This document shows positions 15,293-24,362 of a stretch of DNA of 64,000 bases, in pieces (position 1 is the stretch's first letter; each line of letters starts with the position of its first letter). Both the position numbers and the translations under genes were made by a program. This DNA is from Kitasatospora sp. MAA19 (GTDB lineage: Bacteria; Actinomycetota; Actinomycetes; Streptomycetales; Streptomycetaceae), in NCBI RefSeq assembly GCF_029894125.1, contig NZ_JARXYZ010000020.1, positions 62,001 to 126,000 on the forward strand, read 5' to 3'. The notes under the pieces are model-generated. The model made no database searches. It worked only from the letters and a program-made list of their open reading frames with translations, and was not told the DNA's origin.

Positions 15293-16984
15293 GTGCCACC
15301 CCACCAACACGCCTGGCCCGCCGACCGCTGGAACACCAGACCGGTCGCCGCCCACGTGCTGGCGGTCGCCCGCACCCTCACCTCGGCCACCCGGGTCCTC
15401 GACGTCCTCACCCTGCTCCGCCGGGACGGCATCGAACGGTACTTCACCATCAACCCCGGCTCCGCGTTCGCCGACGGCCTCGACGACTACCTGCGCGACC
15501 TGCCCGGCATCACCGTGCTGGACTGGGAGGACGCCGTCCGGCGCCGCTTCGACCTGGCCGTCGCCTGCGCCGTCCACGCCTCCATGCACCGCCTCGACGC
15601 CCGGCTCGTCGTCCTCCCGCACGGCGCCGGCTACAACCGCCTGGTGACCGAGTCCACCGGCGACACGGTCAGCTCCGCAGGCCTCTCCCGCAACGAACTC
15701 ACCTACCACGGGCGGGTGTTCGTCGACGTCCTCGGCCTCTCCCACCCCGAACAGCTGGACCGGCTACGGATCTCCTGCCCCGAGGCCCTCGACGTCGCCC
15801 AGGTCGTCGGCGACCCCTGCTTCGACCGGATGCTCCGCAGCCGCCGCTCCCGCGACGGCTACCGCGCCGCCCTCGGCGCCGTCGACGGCCGGCGGCTCGT
15901 CGTCGTCAACTCCACCTGGAGCGGGCACTCGTTATTCGGCCGCCACCCCGACCTGCCCCAGCGGCTGGTCCGCCAACTCCCCGCCGACGAGTACACGGTG
16001 GCCGTCGTCCTGCACCCCAACATCTGGAACCGGCACGACCCCGAGGCCCTGCTCGACGACGCCCGCCGGATGGGCCTGCGCCTCATCCCGCCCCACCAGG
16101 GCTGGCAGGCCGCCCTCGTCGCCGCCGACTGCCTGATCGGCGACCACGGCTCGGTGTCCGTCTACGGCGCCGCCCTGGAACGCCCCACCCTGCTGGTCGC
16201 CACCGGCGCCGCCGAACTCGACCCGCACTCCCCCAGCTACGCCTTCGGCCAGACCGCCCCCGCCCTCGACCCCGACGGGGATCTGCTCGCCCAGCTCGAA
16301 CAGGCCCTGCACCAGGACCCGGCCGGCCTGCGCCCGATCACCGACCGCTCGCTCGCCCACCGCGGCGAGTCCGCCCAAGTGCTGCGCCCGCTGCTCTACT
16401 CCTTCCTGGACGGGCTGGACGAACCCCGGGACGAACCGGTCCTGCCGCCCTACCCCAAGCCCGTCCCCCGCCCCGGGGCCACCGACCGGCCCACCGCCTA
16501 CGACGTCGAGGGCAAGAGCGAGGGGACGGAGGTGAGCCTGCGACGCTACCCCTTCGATCCCGACGACCACACCCCGCGCGGCTTCCACGCCCTCACCGAC
16601 GAACACCCGGACGACGCCCTGCGCTACACCGCCGAAGTGCTCGCCCGCACCGAGACCCACGCCGAACGCCCCGCCACCCGCTGGCTCGCCGACACCGCCG
16701 CCGAACTGCCCGGCCTCGCCGTCGCGGTGGCCGCCCTCGGCCCGGCCCGCCACCTGCTCCGACTGCACACCGGCCTGCTGCTCGAAGCCCGCGCCGAACC
16801 GGACTGGGACCGCCCCGACCCCACCCTCGACCCGCTGCTGCTCGGCTCCGCCGTGGCGTCCTGGCTCGCCGACGGCGGCGACCCGACCTGCCTCCCCGGG
16901 CACGGCCTCACCATCCGCACCGGCGACCACCACACCCGGGTCTCCTTCAGCACCGGGCCTCAGGGCCTGCCCGGCGGACCCTAG
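15293..16984 (+). CDS. GT-B-fold-like protein (family often mislabelled translation initiation factor 2)
   Basis: A 563-residue protein. Residues about 15-380 match a streptomycete family with a GT-B-like arrangement reminiscent of CDP-glycerol glycerophosphotransferases and UDP-GlcNAc epimerases. Visible elements are the opening VLAVARTLTSATRVLDVL, the VLPHGAGYNRL turn, and DCLIGDHGSVSVYGAAL, the usual donor-binding loop region. Residues 390-563 form an extra region of unknown nature. A GTG start at 15293 is assumed. It is convergent with the NB-ARC gene, 8 bp apart. Substrate unknown; the initiation-factor label has no support in the sequence. Confidence 0.6.
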   Translation: MPPHQHAWPADRWNTRPVAAHVLAVARTLTSATRVLDVLTLLRRDGIERYFTINPGSAFADGLDDYLRDLPGITVLDWEDAVRRRFDLAVACAVHASMHRLDARLVVLPHGAGYNRLVTESTGDTVSSAGLSRNELTYHGRVFVDVLGLSHPEQLDRLRISCPEALDVAQVVGDPCFDRMLRSRRSRDGYRAALGAVDGRRLVVVNSTWSGHSLFGRHPDLPQRLVRQLPADEYTVAVVLHPNIWNRHDPEALLDDARRMGLRLIPPHQGWQAALVAADCLIGDHGSVSVYGAALERPTLLVATGAAELDPHSPSYAFGQTAPALDPDGDLLAQLEQALHQDPAGLRPITDRSLAHRGESAQVLRPLLYSFLDGLDEPRDEPVLPPYPKPVPRPGATDRPTAYDVEGKSEGTEVSLRRYPFDPDDHTPRGFHALTDEHPDDALRYTAEVLARTETHAERPATRWLADTAAELPGLAVAVAALGPARHLLRLHTGLLLEARAEPDWDRPDPTLDPLLLGSAVASWLADGGDPTCLPGHGLTIRTGDHHTRVSFSTGPQGLPGGP

Positions 16985-16992
16985 GACAGGCC

Positions 16993-18999
16993 CTAGCCCC
17001 GCAGCTGTCGCAGCCGCTCGCGGGTGTGCTCCGCCAGCTCCGCGTCCTCCAGCTCCTCGGCGAGGGCGACCAGCAGGGTGTACGCCTGCGCCGCCTTCGC
17101 GTACTCGCGCTGACCGGACGCCAGCCGGGCGCACTCCTCGGCTTGGGCGACGGCAAGGTCAAGCCGTCCCAGAGCCCGGTAGGCCCGGGCACGGACCAAG
17201 GGCAGCTTCACCAGCATGGCGGTGTCCCGCTCGGGCTCCTCGGCTCGTGCCGTGGCCTCGTCCAGGACGGCCAGCGCCTGCTCCGGGCGGTCGTCGGCGA
17301 TCAGCGCCTGCGCCAGGTTGTAGCTCTGCACGATCTCGCCGTGCCGGTCGCCCCGGTTGGCCTCGCGGGCCAGTGCGAACCGCTCCGCCGCCCGGGCCGA
17401 CCGGCCGTCGGCCAGGCAGAGCAGGCCGTCCGTCTCGTACAGCACGCCCACGACGCGCTGGTCGGTCACCAGCGGCACCAGTTCGGAGGCGACCTCCAGC
17501 TGCTCGGCGGCGAGCGCGTACTCCTTGCGCTCGAAGTGGGCGCGGGCCAGTTGGTTGCGCATCCGGACCACGGCGTCCGGCCGGTTGTCCCACTGGGCCG
17601 ACGTCACGCCGAGCCGGTGCGTGGCGATCAAGTCCTGGTAGTGCTTGCGGCCGTGGTACAGCGGCCACAACGACTCACAGAGCCGCCACACCTCGCCGTG
17701 CCACTTCTGCTTGGCCGCCGCCTCCACCGCCGCGCGCAGGTTGGCCCGTTCGGCCTGCAGCCACTCCAGTGCCTCCGGGTACGAGGCGAAGCCGGGCAGC
17801 CCCTCGCCGCTCGGGTCCTGCAACCGCAGCCTCGCCCCCATCGCACGGTCCGCCAGCGACGCCCGGCCCCGGAAGTACGCCACGACGCGGGCGAGGAGCT
17901 CGACCCGGCCGGGCAGCTCGCGGGTGCGGTCATAGGCGTGCAGCCGCACCACGTCATGGGCCCGGAAGCGATCGTCGAGGCCGTCGTCCACCACCTCGTC
18001 CAGCAGGTGCACGGCGCGCAGCTCGGTCAGCGCCGCCCCGGCCTGTTCGACGCCCGCCGCGCGCGCCAGTTCGGCGGACACGAAGGGGCCGGGGTGCACG
18101 CCGATGAGGTGGTAGAGCGCCCGGCCCTGCGGCGACAACCGCTCGTAGACCAGGTCGTAGGTCGGGCCGAGGTCGCTCTCCTCGTCGTGCAGCACGGCCA
18201 CCCTGCCCTCGCGGTCGTGCAGTTCGGCCACCACCCGACCGAGCGGCAGGTTGTCGCGGTCCAGCAGCTGGCTGCCGACCGCGTTCAGCGCCAGCGGCAA
18301 CCCGCCGCACAGCTCGACCAGCGCCGCCAGCTCCCCGTCGGTGCCCCGCTCGGAGCCCAGCCAGGCCCGCACCAGATCGGCGCCGGCCGTCGCGCTCAGC
18401 GGCCCGAGCTGCCGCACCTCGGCGCCGACCGTCCGCAGCGCGGGCAGCCGCCGCCGGCTCGCGACCACCACCAGCCCGCAGGACGGGAGCAGCGCCCGGA
18501 CCTCGGCGGCGTGCTCGACGTTGTCCAGGAAGAACAGGCACCGGCGCTCGGCGGTGACCGTCCGGAACGTCGTGAACCGCTCCGTCTCCACCGCCGGGGG
18601 CTCCGTGCCGAGGGCGCGCAGGAAGCCGGCCAGCAGCGCGGGGAGGTCCACCCCACCCTGGTGGCGGTACGCCTGGAGGTCCGCGTAGAGGTCCCCGTCG
18701 GGGAAGCGCGCCCGGTGCTCCTCGGTGAACTTGGCGATCAGTTCGGTCTTCCCGACCCCACCGAGGCCGGTGAACACCACGATCCCCAGTCCGCCCGTCT
18801 CGACTCGGCCCAAGGCCGCGCTCAGCGCGGCGAACTCCGGCTCACGGTTGACGAACGGGCCGTACGGCGACCGGACCTGATGAGGCCTCGGCGGCGGCTC
18901 GGGACGGGGGTGGATGTGCACCGACCCGATGTTCTCGGCCTGCACCACATGGCCGCCCACCGTCCCTGACACGGTGTTGGCCACCCGGTGATGCTCCAT
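16993..18999 (-). CDS. NB-ARC ATPase with C-terminal TPRs and N-terminal amyloid-like motif
   Basis: A 668-residue STAND protein. N-terminal residues 8-24 (NTVSGTVGGHVVQAENI) match the RHIM-like motif seen on bacterial NLR-like proteins. Walker A is GLGGVGKT (78-85), Walker B CLFFLDN (154-160), the GLPL motif is 233-236, and an MHD-like RAHDV is at 346-350. Residues about 430-668 are tetratricopeptide repeats, the likely sensor. By family it is a signalling or defence switch that oligomerises on stimulus. No effector domain is fused and no neighbour carries a matching motif. Confidence 0.85.
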   Translation of the reverse strand: MEHHRVANTVSGTVGGHVVQAENIGSVHIHPRPEPPPRPHQVRSPYGPFVNREPEFAALSAALGRVETGGLGIVVFTGLGGVGKTELIAKFTEEHRARFPDGDLYADLQAYRHQGGVDLPALLAGFLRALGTEPPAVETERFTTFRTVTAERRCLFFLDNVEHAAEVRALLPSCGLVVVASRRRLPALRTVGAEVRQLGPLSATAGADLVRAWLGSERGTDGELAALVELCGGLPLALNAVGSQLLDRDNLPLGRVVAELHDREGRVAVLHDEESDLGPTYDLVYERLSPQGRALYHLIGVHPGPFVSAELARAAGVEQAGAALTELRAVHLLDEVVDDGLDDRFRAHDVVRLHAYDRTRELPGRVELLARVVAYFRGRASLADRAMGARLRLQDPSGEGLPGFASYPEALEWLQAERANLRAAVEAAAKQKWHGEVWRLCESLWPLYHGRKHYQDLIATHRLGVTSAQWDNRPDAVVRMRNQLARAHFERKEYALAAEQLEVASELVPLVTDQRVVGVLYETDGLLCLADGRSARAAERFALAREANRGDRHGEIVQSYNLAQALIADDRPEQALAVLDEATARAEEPERDTAMLVKLPLVRARAYRALGRLDLAVAQAEECARLASGQREYAKAAQAYTLLVALAEELEDAELAEHTRERLRQLRG

Positions 19000-19009
19000 C
19001 TTGCCTGCT

Positions 19010-19059
19010 CCCTCCGGCCGGTCGGCCCCAGCCTACGGGCTGGGCGCCGGGCCGGAGGG
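19010..19059 (-). terminator. Terminator between the NB-ARC and nei1 genes
   Basis: An outer stem CCCTCCGGCC (19010-19019) with GGCCGGAGGG (19050-19059), and an inner stem CCCAGCC/GGCTGGG (19027-19033, 19038-19044). It follows nei1 on the minus strand. Confidence 0.6.
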
Positions 19060-19071
19060 CGGATCAGGGCC

Positions 19072-19881
19072 TCAGGCCGCCTGGCAGCGCGGGCACCAGA
19101 AGAGGTTGCGCGCGGCGTGCTGCTCGGTGCGGACGTCGGTGCCGCAGACCAGGCAGGGCATCGCGGCGCGGCGGTAGACGTAGACCTCGCCGCCGTGGTC
19201 GTCGACCCGCGGCGGGCGGCCCATCGCCTCGGGGGTGTGCTCGGGGCGTACGGTGTCGATCCGGCCCGCGCCGACGCCCTCGTGCATCAGGGCGACCAGG
19301 TCGGCCCAGATCGCGTCCCACTCGCCCCGGGTGAGGTCGCGACCGGCCCGGTGCGGGTTGATCCCGTGTCGGAACAGCACCTCGGCCCGGTAGACGTTGC
19401 CCACCCCGGCCAGCACCTTCTGGTCCATGAGCAGCGCGGCGACGGTCGTCCGGCTCCCCGATATCCGCCGCCAGGCGGCCTCCGGATCGGCGTCGGCGCG
19501 CAACGGGTCGGGCCCGAGGCGGGCGGCGACGGCGGCCTTCTCGGCGCCGGTCACCAGCGCGCAGGTGTTCGGGCCGCGCAGGTCGGCGTAGCCGTCGTCG
19601 TTGGCCAGCCGCAGCCGGACCAGACCGACCGGCTCGGGCGCGGGACCGGCGCCGAAGGTGAAGCCGCCGTAGAGGCCGAGGTGGACGTGCACCCAGGCGC
19701 CCTCCTCGAAGCCGAGGAACAGGTGCTTGCCGGTGGCCTCGGCTCCGGTGAACAGCTGCCCGTCGATCGCCTTGGCCTCGTCGGCGAACCGGCCCTGCGG
19801 GCTGGACACCTCGACCGGGCGGCCGCCGAAGGCCTTCCGGTTCTCGGCGGCGAGGCGGTGGATGATGTGGCCTTCCGGCAC
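19072..19881 (-). CDS. nei1: Fpg/Nei-family DNA glycosylase (Nei1-like endonuclease VIII)
   Basis: A 269-residue bifunctional glycosylase/AP lyase for oxidised pyrimidines. The GTG at 19881 gives MPEGHIIHRLA, placing the catalytic Pro2 and Glu3 correctly; the longer upstream frame would bury Pro2 and is rejected. HLFLGFEEGAWVHVHLGLYG and LLMDQKVLAGVGNVYRAEVL are conserved. The C-terminal zinc finger is CLVC...CPRC. The overall pattern follows mycobacterial Nei1. It lies 83 bp after a P-loop kinase on the same strand. Confidence 0.93.
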   Translation of the reverse strand: MPEGHIIHRLAAENRKAFGGRPVEVSSPQGRFADEAKAIDGQLFTGAEATGKHLFLGFEEGAWVHVHLGLYGGFTFGAGPAPEPVGLVRLRLANDDGYADLRGPNTCALVTGAEKAAVAARLGPDPLRADADPEAAWRRISGSRTTVAALLMDQKVLAGVGNVYRAEVLFRHGINPHRAGRDLTRGEWDAIWADLVALMHEGVGAGRIDTVRPEHTPEAMGRPPRVDDHGGEVYVYRRAAMPCLVCGTDVRTEQHAARNLFWCPRCQAA

Positions 19882-19964
19882 GGGCGTCAGCTCCCCCGGG
19901 GTGGTTCGACAGGACGGGTCCAAGGACTCGTCCATCATCGCAGCCGGGACCGACACACCCCGGG

Positions 19965-20846
19965 TCAGCGGACCGGCATGCCCATCAGCCGGGCCAGGAT
20001 GACGCGGTCCAGCTCGGCGGCGGTGCCGGCGACGTCCAGGTGGGAGTTGTCGATGATCGGCAGCCCGGAGTTGTACCAGCCGGCCATCCGGCCGTGGATC
20101 CGCGCCACCTCCTCGTCGCCGAGCCGCCGGGTGCCGCCGCGCCGGGCGTTGCGGCGCAGCACGGAGTCCAGGCTGGGCAGCAGCACGACCGGGATCATGC
20201 CGGGGCCGATGTGCCGCTTCCAGCCGCCGAGGCCGATCGCCGGGCGGTCCGGGAAGACCGCGTCGTCGATGATGCAGGAGATGCCGTTGGCGAGGTAGTT
20301 GCGGCAGGCGAAGCCGCAGGTGCGGCGGGCCAGCCGGTACTGCGCCTCGGAGGCGTTGTTCCAGCCGGACTGCGGGTTGGCGAAGCCGGACTGCACCCAC
20401 TCGCGGACGTCGTCCAGGCTGATGTGCGCGGTCGGGGTGGGCCGGCGCTCGGCCCAGTACCGGGCGACGGTGGTCTTGCCGGCTCCGGCAGGTCCGATCA
20501 GCAGGACGGCGATCGGCCCGGAGGGCGCGTGCCGCTGGGGCGGGTGAGTGGGGAGCTGGACGGGCATGCCGGAGGGCAGCACGAAGTGCCCGGTGGCCCC
20601 GGCGGGGACGGGCGCGCTCGGCGCGGGGGCCGGAGGGACGGGCGCGGGCGGAGCGGGCACGGGCGGAGCGGGCACCGGTGCTGTCGGCACAGGGGCCGGA
20701 GCGACCGGAGCGGACGCCGGCGGCACCGGCGGCGGACCGACCGCCCTCGACGACTGCGCCCCTGACGACCGGCTCCCCGACGGCTGCGGCCCCGGCGGAG
20801 CGACGGGACGCGGCGGGACCTGCCCACCCCCGGCGTACTGCGTCAC
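19965..20846 (-). CDS. P-loop ATP-binding kinase-like protein with Pro/Ala-rich N-terminus
   Basis: A 293-residue protein. Residues 1-105 are low-complexity Pro-, Ala- and Val-rich sequence, and the rest is a P-loop kinase fold with Walker A GPAGAGKT (118-125). The following HISLDDVREW and the LID-like RRNARRGGTRRL region resemble zeta-toxin or polynucleotide-kinase-like kinases. Substrate unknown. The GTG at 20846 is chosen because GGGAGG sits 5 nt upstream. The gene is separated from aroQ by a terminator. Confidence 0.75.
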   Translation of the reverse strand: MTQYAGGGQVPPRPVAPPGPQPSGSRSSGAQSSRAVGPPPVPPASAPVAPAPVPTAPVPAPPVPAPPAPVPPAPAPSAPVPAGATGHFVLPSGMPVQLPTHPPQRHAPSGPIAVLLIGPAGAGKTTVARYWAERRPTPTAHISLDDVREWVQSGFANPQSGWNNASEAQYRLARRTCGFACRNYLANGISCIIDDAVFPDRPAIGLGGWKRHIGPGMIPVVLLPSLDSVLRRNARRGGTRRLGDEEVARIHGRMAGWYNSGLPIIDNSHLDVAGTAAELDRVILARLMGMPVR

Positions 20847-20885
20847 GGTCACCTCCCGACACCTCTCAGCGGGGACACTACACGG

Positions 20886-20920
20886 CGGCCCGGCGGCGGG
20901 CACAGTCCGCCGCCGGGCCG
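20886..20920 (-). terminator. Terminator of the aro operon
   Basis: A perfect 14-bp stem, CGGCCCGGCGGCGG (20886-20899) with CCGCCGCCGGGCCG (20907-20920), and a 7-nt loop, 11 bp after the aroQ stop. Confidence 0.65.
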
Positions 20921-20931
20921 CTGACCAGGCG

Positions 20932-21372
20932 TCAGCGCGTGGTGAGCTGTTCGGCCAGGGCGCGCAGGGCCAGCTCGTACGAGCCGAGCCCGAACCCGGC
21001 GATGGTGCCGGAGGCCACCGCGGCGATCACCGAGGTGTGCCGGAAGGTCTCCCGCGCGTACGGGTTGGAGATGTGCACCTCGATCAGCGGCGCGGTGCGC
21101 TGCGCGGCGGCGTCCCGCATGGCGTACGAGTAGTGCGTGAACGCGCCCGGGTTGATCACCACGGGCACCTTGCCGTCGGCCGCCTCGTGCAGCCACTCCA
21201 CCATCTGCTGCTCGGAGTTGGTCTCGTGGACCTCGACCTCGAAGCCGAACTCCTGGCCGAGCGCGGTGCAGCGCTCGACCAGCCCGGCGTAGGACGTGGC
21301 GCCGTAGACGTCCGGCTCGCGGCTGCCGAGCCGCCCGAGGTTGGGGCCGTTGAGCACCATCACCCGGGTCAC
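20932..21372 (-). CDS. aroQ: 3-dehydroquinate dehydratase, type II
   Basis: A 146-residue dodecameric dehydratase for the third shikimate step. The typical VLNGPNLGRLGSREPDVYG opening holds the catalytic Tyr; VINPGAFTHYSYA and EVHISNPYARE supply the active-site Asn and His. The GTG start at 21372 overlaps the aroB stop by GTGA, so it is the last gene of aroCKBQ. Confidence 0.95.
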   Translation of the reverse strand: MTRVMVLNGPNLGRLGSREPDVYGATSYAGLVERCTALGQEFGFEVEVHETNSEQQMVEWLHEAADGKVPVVINPGAFTHYSYAMRDAAAQRTAPLIEVHISNPYARETFRHTSVIAAVASGTIAGFGLGSYELALRALAEQLTTR

Positions 21373-22460
21373 GCCGAGACCTCCGCGTAGGCGGCGACCA
21401 GCAGGGACGGGTCGGGGCCCTCCAGGACGGAGGTCTTGCCGAGGCCGTCCAGGACGATGAAGCGGATCAGGTCGCCGCGCGACTTCTTGTCGATCTTCAT
21501 GGCGTCCAGCAGCTTCGGCCAGGCGTCCGCCTGGTACCGCAGCGGCAGGCCGACGGAGGCCAGCACGGCGCGGTGCCGGTCGGCCGTCTCGTCGTCCAAC
21601 CGGCCGGCCAGGCGGCCGAGTTCGGCGGCGAAGACCATGCCGATGGAGATCGCGGCGCCGTGCCGCCACTTGTAGCGCTCGTTGCGCTCGATGGCGTGGC
21701 CGAGGGTGTGGCCGTAGTTGAGGATCTCGCGTCGGCCGGATTCCTTGAGGTCCCCGGAGACCACGTCGGCCTTGACCTGGATGGCGCGGCGGATCAGCTC
21801 GACGGTGTGCGGGCCGTCCGGGGTCTTGGCGCCCTCCGGGTCGGCCTCGATCAGGTCGAGGATGGCCGGGTCGGCGATGAAGCCGCACTTGATGACCTCG
21901 GCGAGGCCGGAGACGTAGTCGTGCTTGGGCACGGTCGCCAGGGTGTCGAGGTCGGCCAGCACGCCCACCGGCGGGTGGAAGGCGCCGACCATGTTCTTGC
22001 CCTCGGCGATGTTGATGCCGGTCTTGCCGCCGACGGCCGCGTCGACCATGCCGAGCAGCGTGGTGGGCATGGAGATCCAGCGCACGCCGCGCAGCCAGGT
22101 GGCGGCCACGAAGCCGGCCAGGTCGGTGGTGGCGCCGCCACCCAGGCCGACGACGACGTCGCTGCGGGTGAAACCGGTCTGCCCGAGCACCGACCAGCAG
22201 TACGCGGCGACCTCGGCGCTCTTGGCGTCCTCGGCGTTGGGCACCTGGAGGGCGATCGCCTCGTAGCCCTCGCCGAGCAGGTCCTCGCGGATGGCGTCGG
22301 CGGTGGCGGCCAGCGCCTCGGGGTGGATGATCGCGACCCGCTTGGCGCGAGTGCCGATGAGCGGCGCCAGCTCGCCGAGCAGCTGGTGCCCGATCAGCAC
22401 GTCGTACGGGTCGTGGCCGGCGCTGCCGCCGACGTGAATCCTGACGATGGGGTCAGTCAT
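21369..22460 (-). CDS. aroB: 3-dehydroquinate synthase
   Basis: A 363-residue NAD- and metal-dependent enzyme that closes the ring from DAHP. The glycine-rich VVGLGGGATTDLAGFVAA and TTLLGMVDAAVGGKTGIN segments and the metal-ligand GHTLGHAIE are present. Its ATG lies inside the end of aroK (8-nt overlap). Confidence 0.96.
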   Translation of the reverse strand: MTDPIVRIHVGGSAGHDPYDVLIGHQLLGELAPLIGTRAKRVAIIHPEALAATADAIREDLLGEGYEAIALQVPNAEDAKSAEVAAYCWSVLGQTGFTRSDVVVGLGGGATTDLAGFVAATWLRGVRWISMPTTLLGMVDAAVGGKTGINIAEGKNMVGAFHPPVGVLADLDTLATVPKHDYVSGLAEVIKCGFIADPAILDLIEADPEGAKTPDGPHTVELIRRAIQVKADVVSGDLKESGRREILNYGHTLGHAIERNERYKWRHGAAISIGMVFAAELGRLAGRLDDETADRHRAVLASVGLPLRYQADAWPKLLDAMKIDKKSRGDLIRFIVLDGLGKTSVLEGPDPSLLVAAYAEVSA

Positions 22461-22974
22461 GGGGGGTCTTCAGCTCCAGTGCTTCCAGTACGGCGTCCGC
22501 GACCTGCTCCGGGGTGCGGCCGGCGGTGTCGACGACGGCGGTGGCCACCTCCAGGTAGAGGGGGCGGCGGGCCTCCATCAGCTCGCGCCAGCGGGCCCGC
22601 GGGTTGACGGCCAGCAGCGGGCGCGGGGCGTCCAGGCCGACCCGCTTGACCGCGTCCGCCAGCGGGACCTCCAGGAAGACCACCGGCAGCTCGCGCAGCA
22701 GCGCGCGGGTGGCCTCGGCCATCACCGCGCCGCCGCCGAGCGCCAGGACGCCGCCGTGCTCCGTGGCGCCCGCGCGCACGGCCCGGACCTCCAGCTCGCG
22801 GAAGTGCGGCTCGCCCTCGTCGATGAAGATCTCCGGGATGGGCTTGCCGGCCAGCGCCTCGATGTCGGCGTCGGTGTCCCGGAAGGCGACGCCCAGGCGC
22901 TCGGCCAGGGCCCGCCCGACGGTGGACTTGCCACTGCCGGGCGGACCGACCAGCACAACGACCGGAATAGTCAT
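22453..22974 (-). CDS. aroK: Shikimate kinase
   Basis: A 173-residue kinase with Walker A GPPGSGKST at residues 10-18, shikimate-binding FRDTDADIEALAG and GGGAVM in the middle. It phosphorylates shikimate at the 3-hydroxyl. It overlaps aroC by ATGA. Confidence 0.95.
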   Translation of the reverse strand: MTIPVVVLVGPPGSGKSTVGRALAERLGVAFRDTDADIEALAGKPIPEIFIDEGEPHFRELEVRAVRAGATEHGGVLALGGGAVMAEATRALLRELPVVFLEVPLADAVKRVGLDAPRPLLAVNPRARWRELMEARRPLYLEVATAVVDTAGRTPEQVADAVLEALELKTPHD

Positions 22975-24155
22975 CGGATGATCAGGTTGTCGAGGTAGTT
23001 CTGCACGTTGCGGCGGGTCTCGGAGACGTGGTCACCGCCGAACTTCTCGTTCACCGCGTCGGCCAGCACCAGCGCGACCATCGCCTCCGCGACGATCCCC
23101 GCGGCCGGCACGGCGCAGACGTCCGAGCGCTGGTGGTGCGCCTTGGCCGGCTCGCCGGTGCGCACGTCCAGGGTCTGCAGCGCCCGCGGCACGGTGGCGA
23201 TCGGCTTCATCGCCGCACGCACCCGCAGCACCTCGCCGGTGGACAGCCCGCCCTCGGTGCCGCCGGAGCGGCCGGAGGTGCGCTTGACGCCCTCGGGGGT
23301 CGGGACGATCTCGTCGTGCGCCTTGGAGCCGGGCACCCGGGCCAGCTCGAAGCCGTCGCCGACCTCGACGCCCTTGATCGCCTGGATGCCCATCAGCGCG
23401 GCGGCCAGCCGGGCGTCCAGTCGGCGGTCCCAGTGCACGTGCGAGCCGAGGCCCACCGGCACGCCGTACGCCAGCACCTCGACCACACCGCCGAGGGTGT
23501 CGCCGTCCTTGTGGGCCTGGTCGATCTCGGCGACCATCGCCTTCGAGGCGTCGGCGTCCAGGCAGCGGACCGGGTCGGCGTCCAGCTTCGCCTCGTCCGA
23601 GGGCAGCGGCAGCACGCCGGCCGGGGCTTTGGCGGCGGCCAGCTCGACCACGTGGCTGACGATCTCGATCCCGCAGGTCTCCTTCAGGTACGCACGGGCG
23701 ACGGCGCCGAGCGCGACCCGGGCGGCCGTCTCGCGGGCGCTGGCGCGCTCCAGGATCGGGCGGGCCTCGTCGATCGAGTACTTCTGCATGCCGGCCAGGT
23801 CGGCGTGGCCGGGGCGGGGGCGGGTGAGCGCCTCGTTGCGGGCCAGGCCGGCCAGCACCTCGGGGTCGACCGGGTCGGCCGACATGACCTGCTCCCACTT
23901 CGGCCACTCGGTGTTGCCGACCATGACCGCGACCGGGCTGCCCATGGTCTCGCCGTGCCGAACACCGCCGAGGAAGGTCACCTCGTCCTGCTCGAACTTC
24001 ATCCGTGCGCCGCGACCGTAACCGAGCCGGCGGCGCGCCAGCGCGTCGGCCACCACCGCGGTGGTGACCGGTACACCGGCGGGCAGGCCTTCCAGCGTCG
24101 CGACGAGTGCGGGGCCGTGCGACTCCCCCGCCGTCAGCCAGCGCAACGTACCCAA
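22971..24155 (-). CDS. aroC: Chorismate synthase
   Basis: A 394-residue FMN-dependent lyase making chorismate. Starting at a TTG (24155) gives MGTLRWLTAGESHG, the conserved N-terminus, with AAGGAG 7 nt upstream; the in-frame ATG 26 codons earlier has no family support. Signatures include RPRPGHADLAGMQKY and RSGGTEGGLSTGE. First gene of the aroCKBQ block; 207 bp separate it from aroE. Confidence 0.96.
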   Translation of the reverse strand: MGTLRWLTAGESHGPALVATLEGLPAGVPVTTAVVADALARRRLGYGRGARMKFEQDEVTFLGGVRHGETMGSPVAVMVGNTEWPKWEQVMSADPVDPEVLAGLARNEALTRPRPGHADLAGMQKYSIDEARPILERASARETAARVALGAVARAYLKETCGIEIVSHVVELAAAKAPAGVLPLPSDEAKLDADPVRCLDADASKAMVAEIDQAHKDGDTLGGVVEVLAYGVPVGLGSHVHWDRRLDARLAAALMGIQAIKGVEVGDGFELARVPGSKAHDEIVPTPEGVKRTSGRSGGTEGGLSTGEVLRVRAAMKPIATVPRALQTLDVRTGEPAKAHHQRSDVCAVPAAGIVAEAMVALVLADAVNEKFGGDHVSETRRNVQNYLDNLIIR

Positions 24156-24277
24156 CGGAGCTCCTTCATCAGCGGACCGGCCACGGCACCGCCGGGGCCC
24201 GCCCGGACGTGCCTTGTGACTGAATCCTTTCATGCCCCGGCGGCACCCGGGAGCGGAGTCCGCGTGACGGACGGCTA

Positions 24278-24345
24278 CCGGCCACCCGGCGGGACGGTGG
24301 TCGGCGCGATTCCGGCCACCCGGCGCGGCGGTGGTCGGCGAGATC
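24278..24345. repeat. Two 34-bp imperfect tandem repeats between aroE and aroC
   Basis: Units 24278-24311 and 24312-24345 share 30 of 34 bases, each starting CCGGCCACCCGGCG and containing CGGTGGTCGGCG. A partial third unit may follow. No coding role is visible. Confidence 0.6.
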
Positions 24346-24362
24346 CGGTCACCGGCGCGGCC

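Noticed and set aside
15293..16984. Translation initiation factor 2 identity
   Set aside because: No GTPase motifs or IF2 domains are present; this label in databases seems to be a legacy error for this GT-B-like family.
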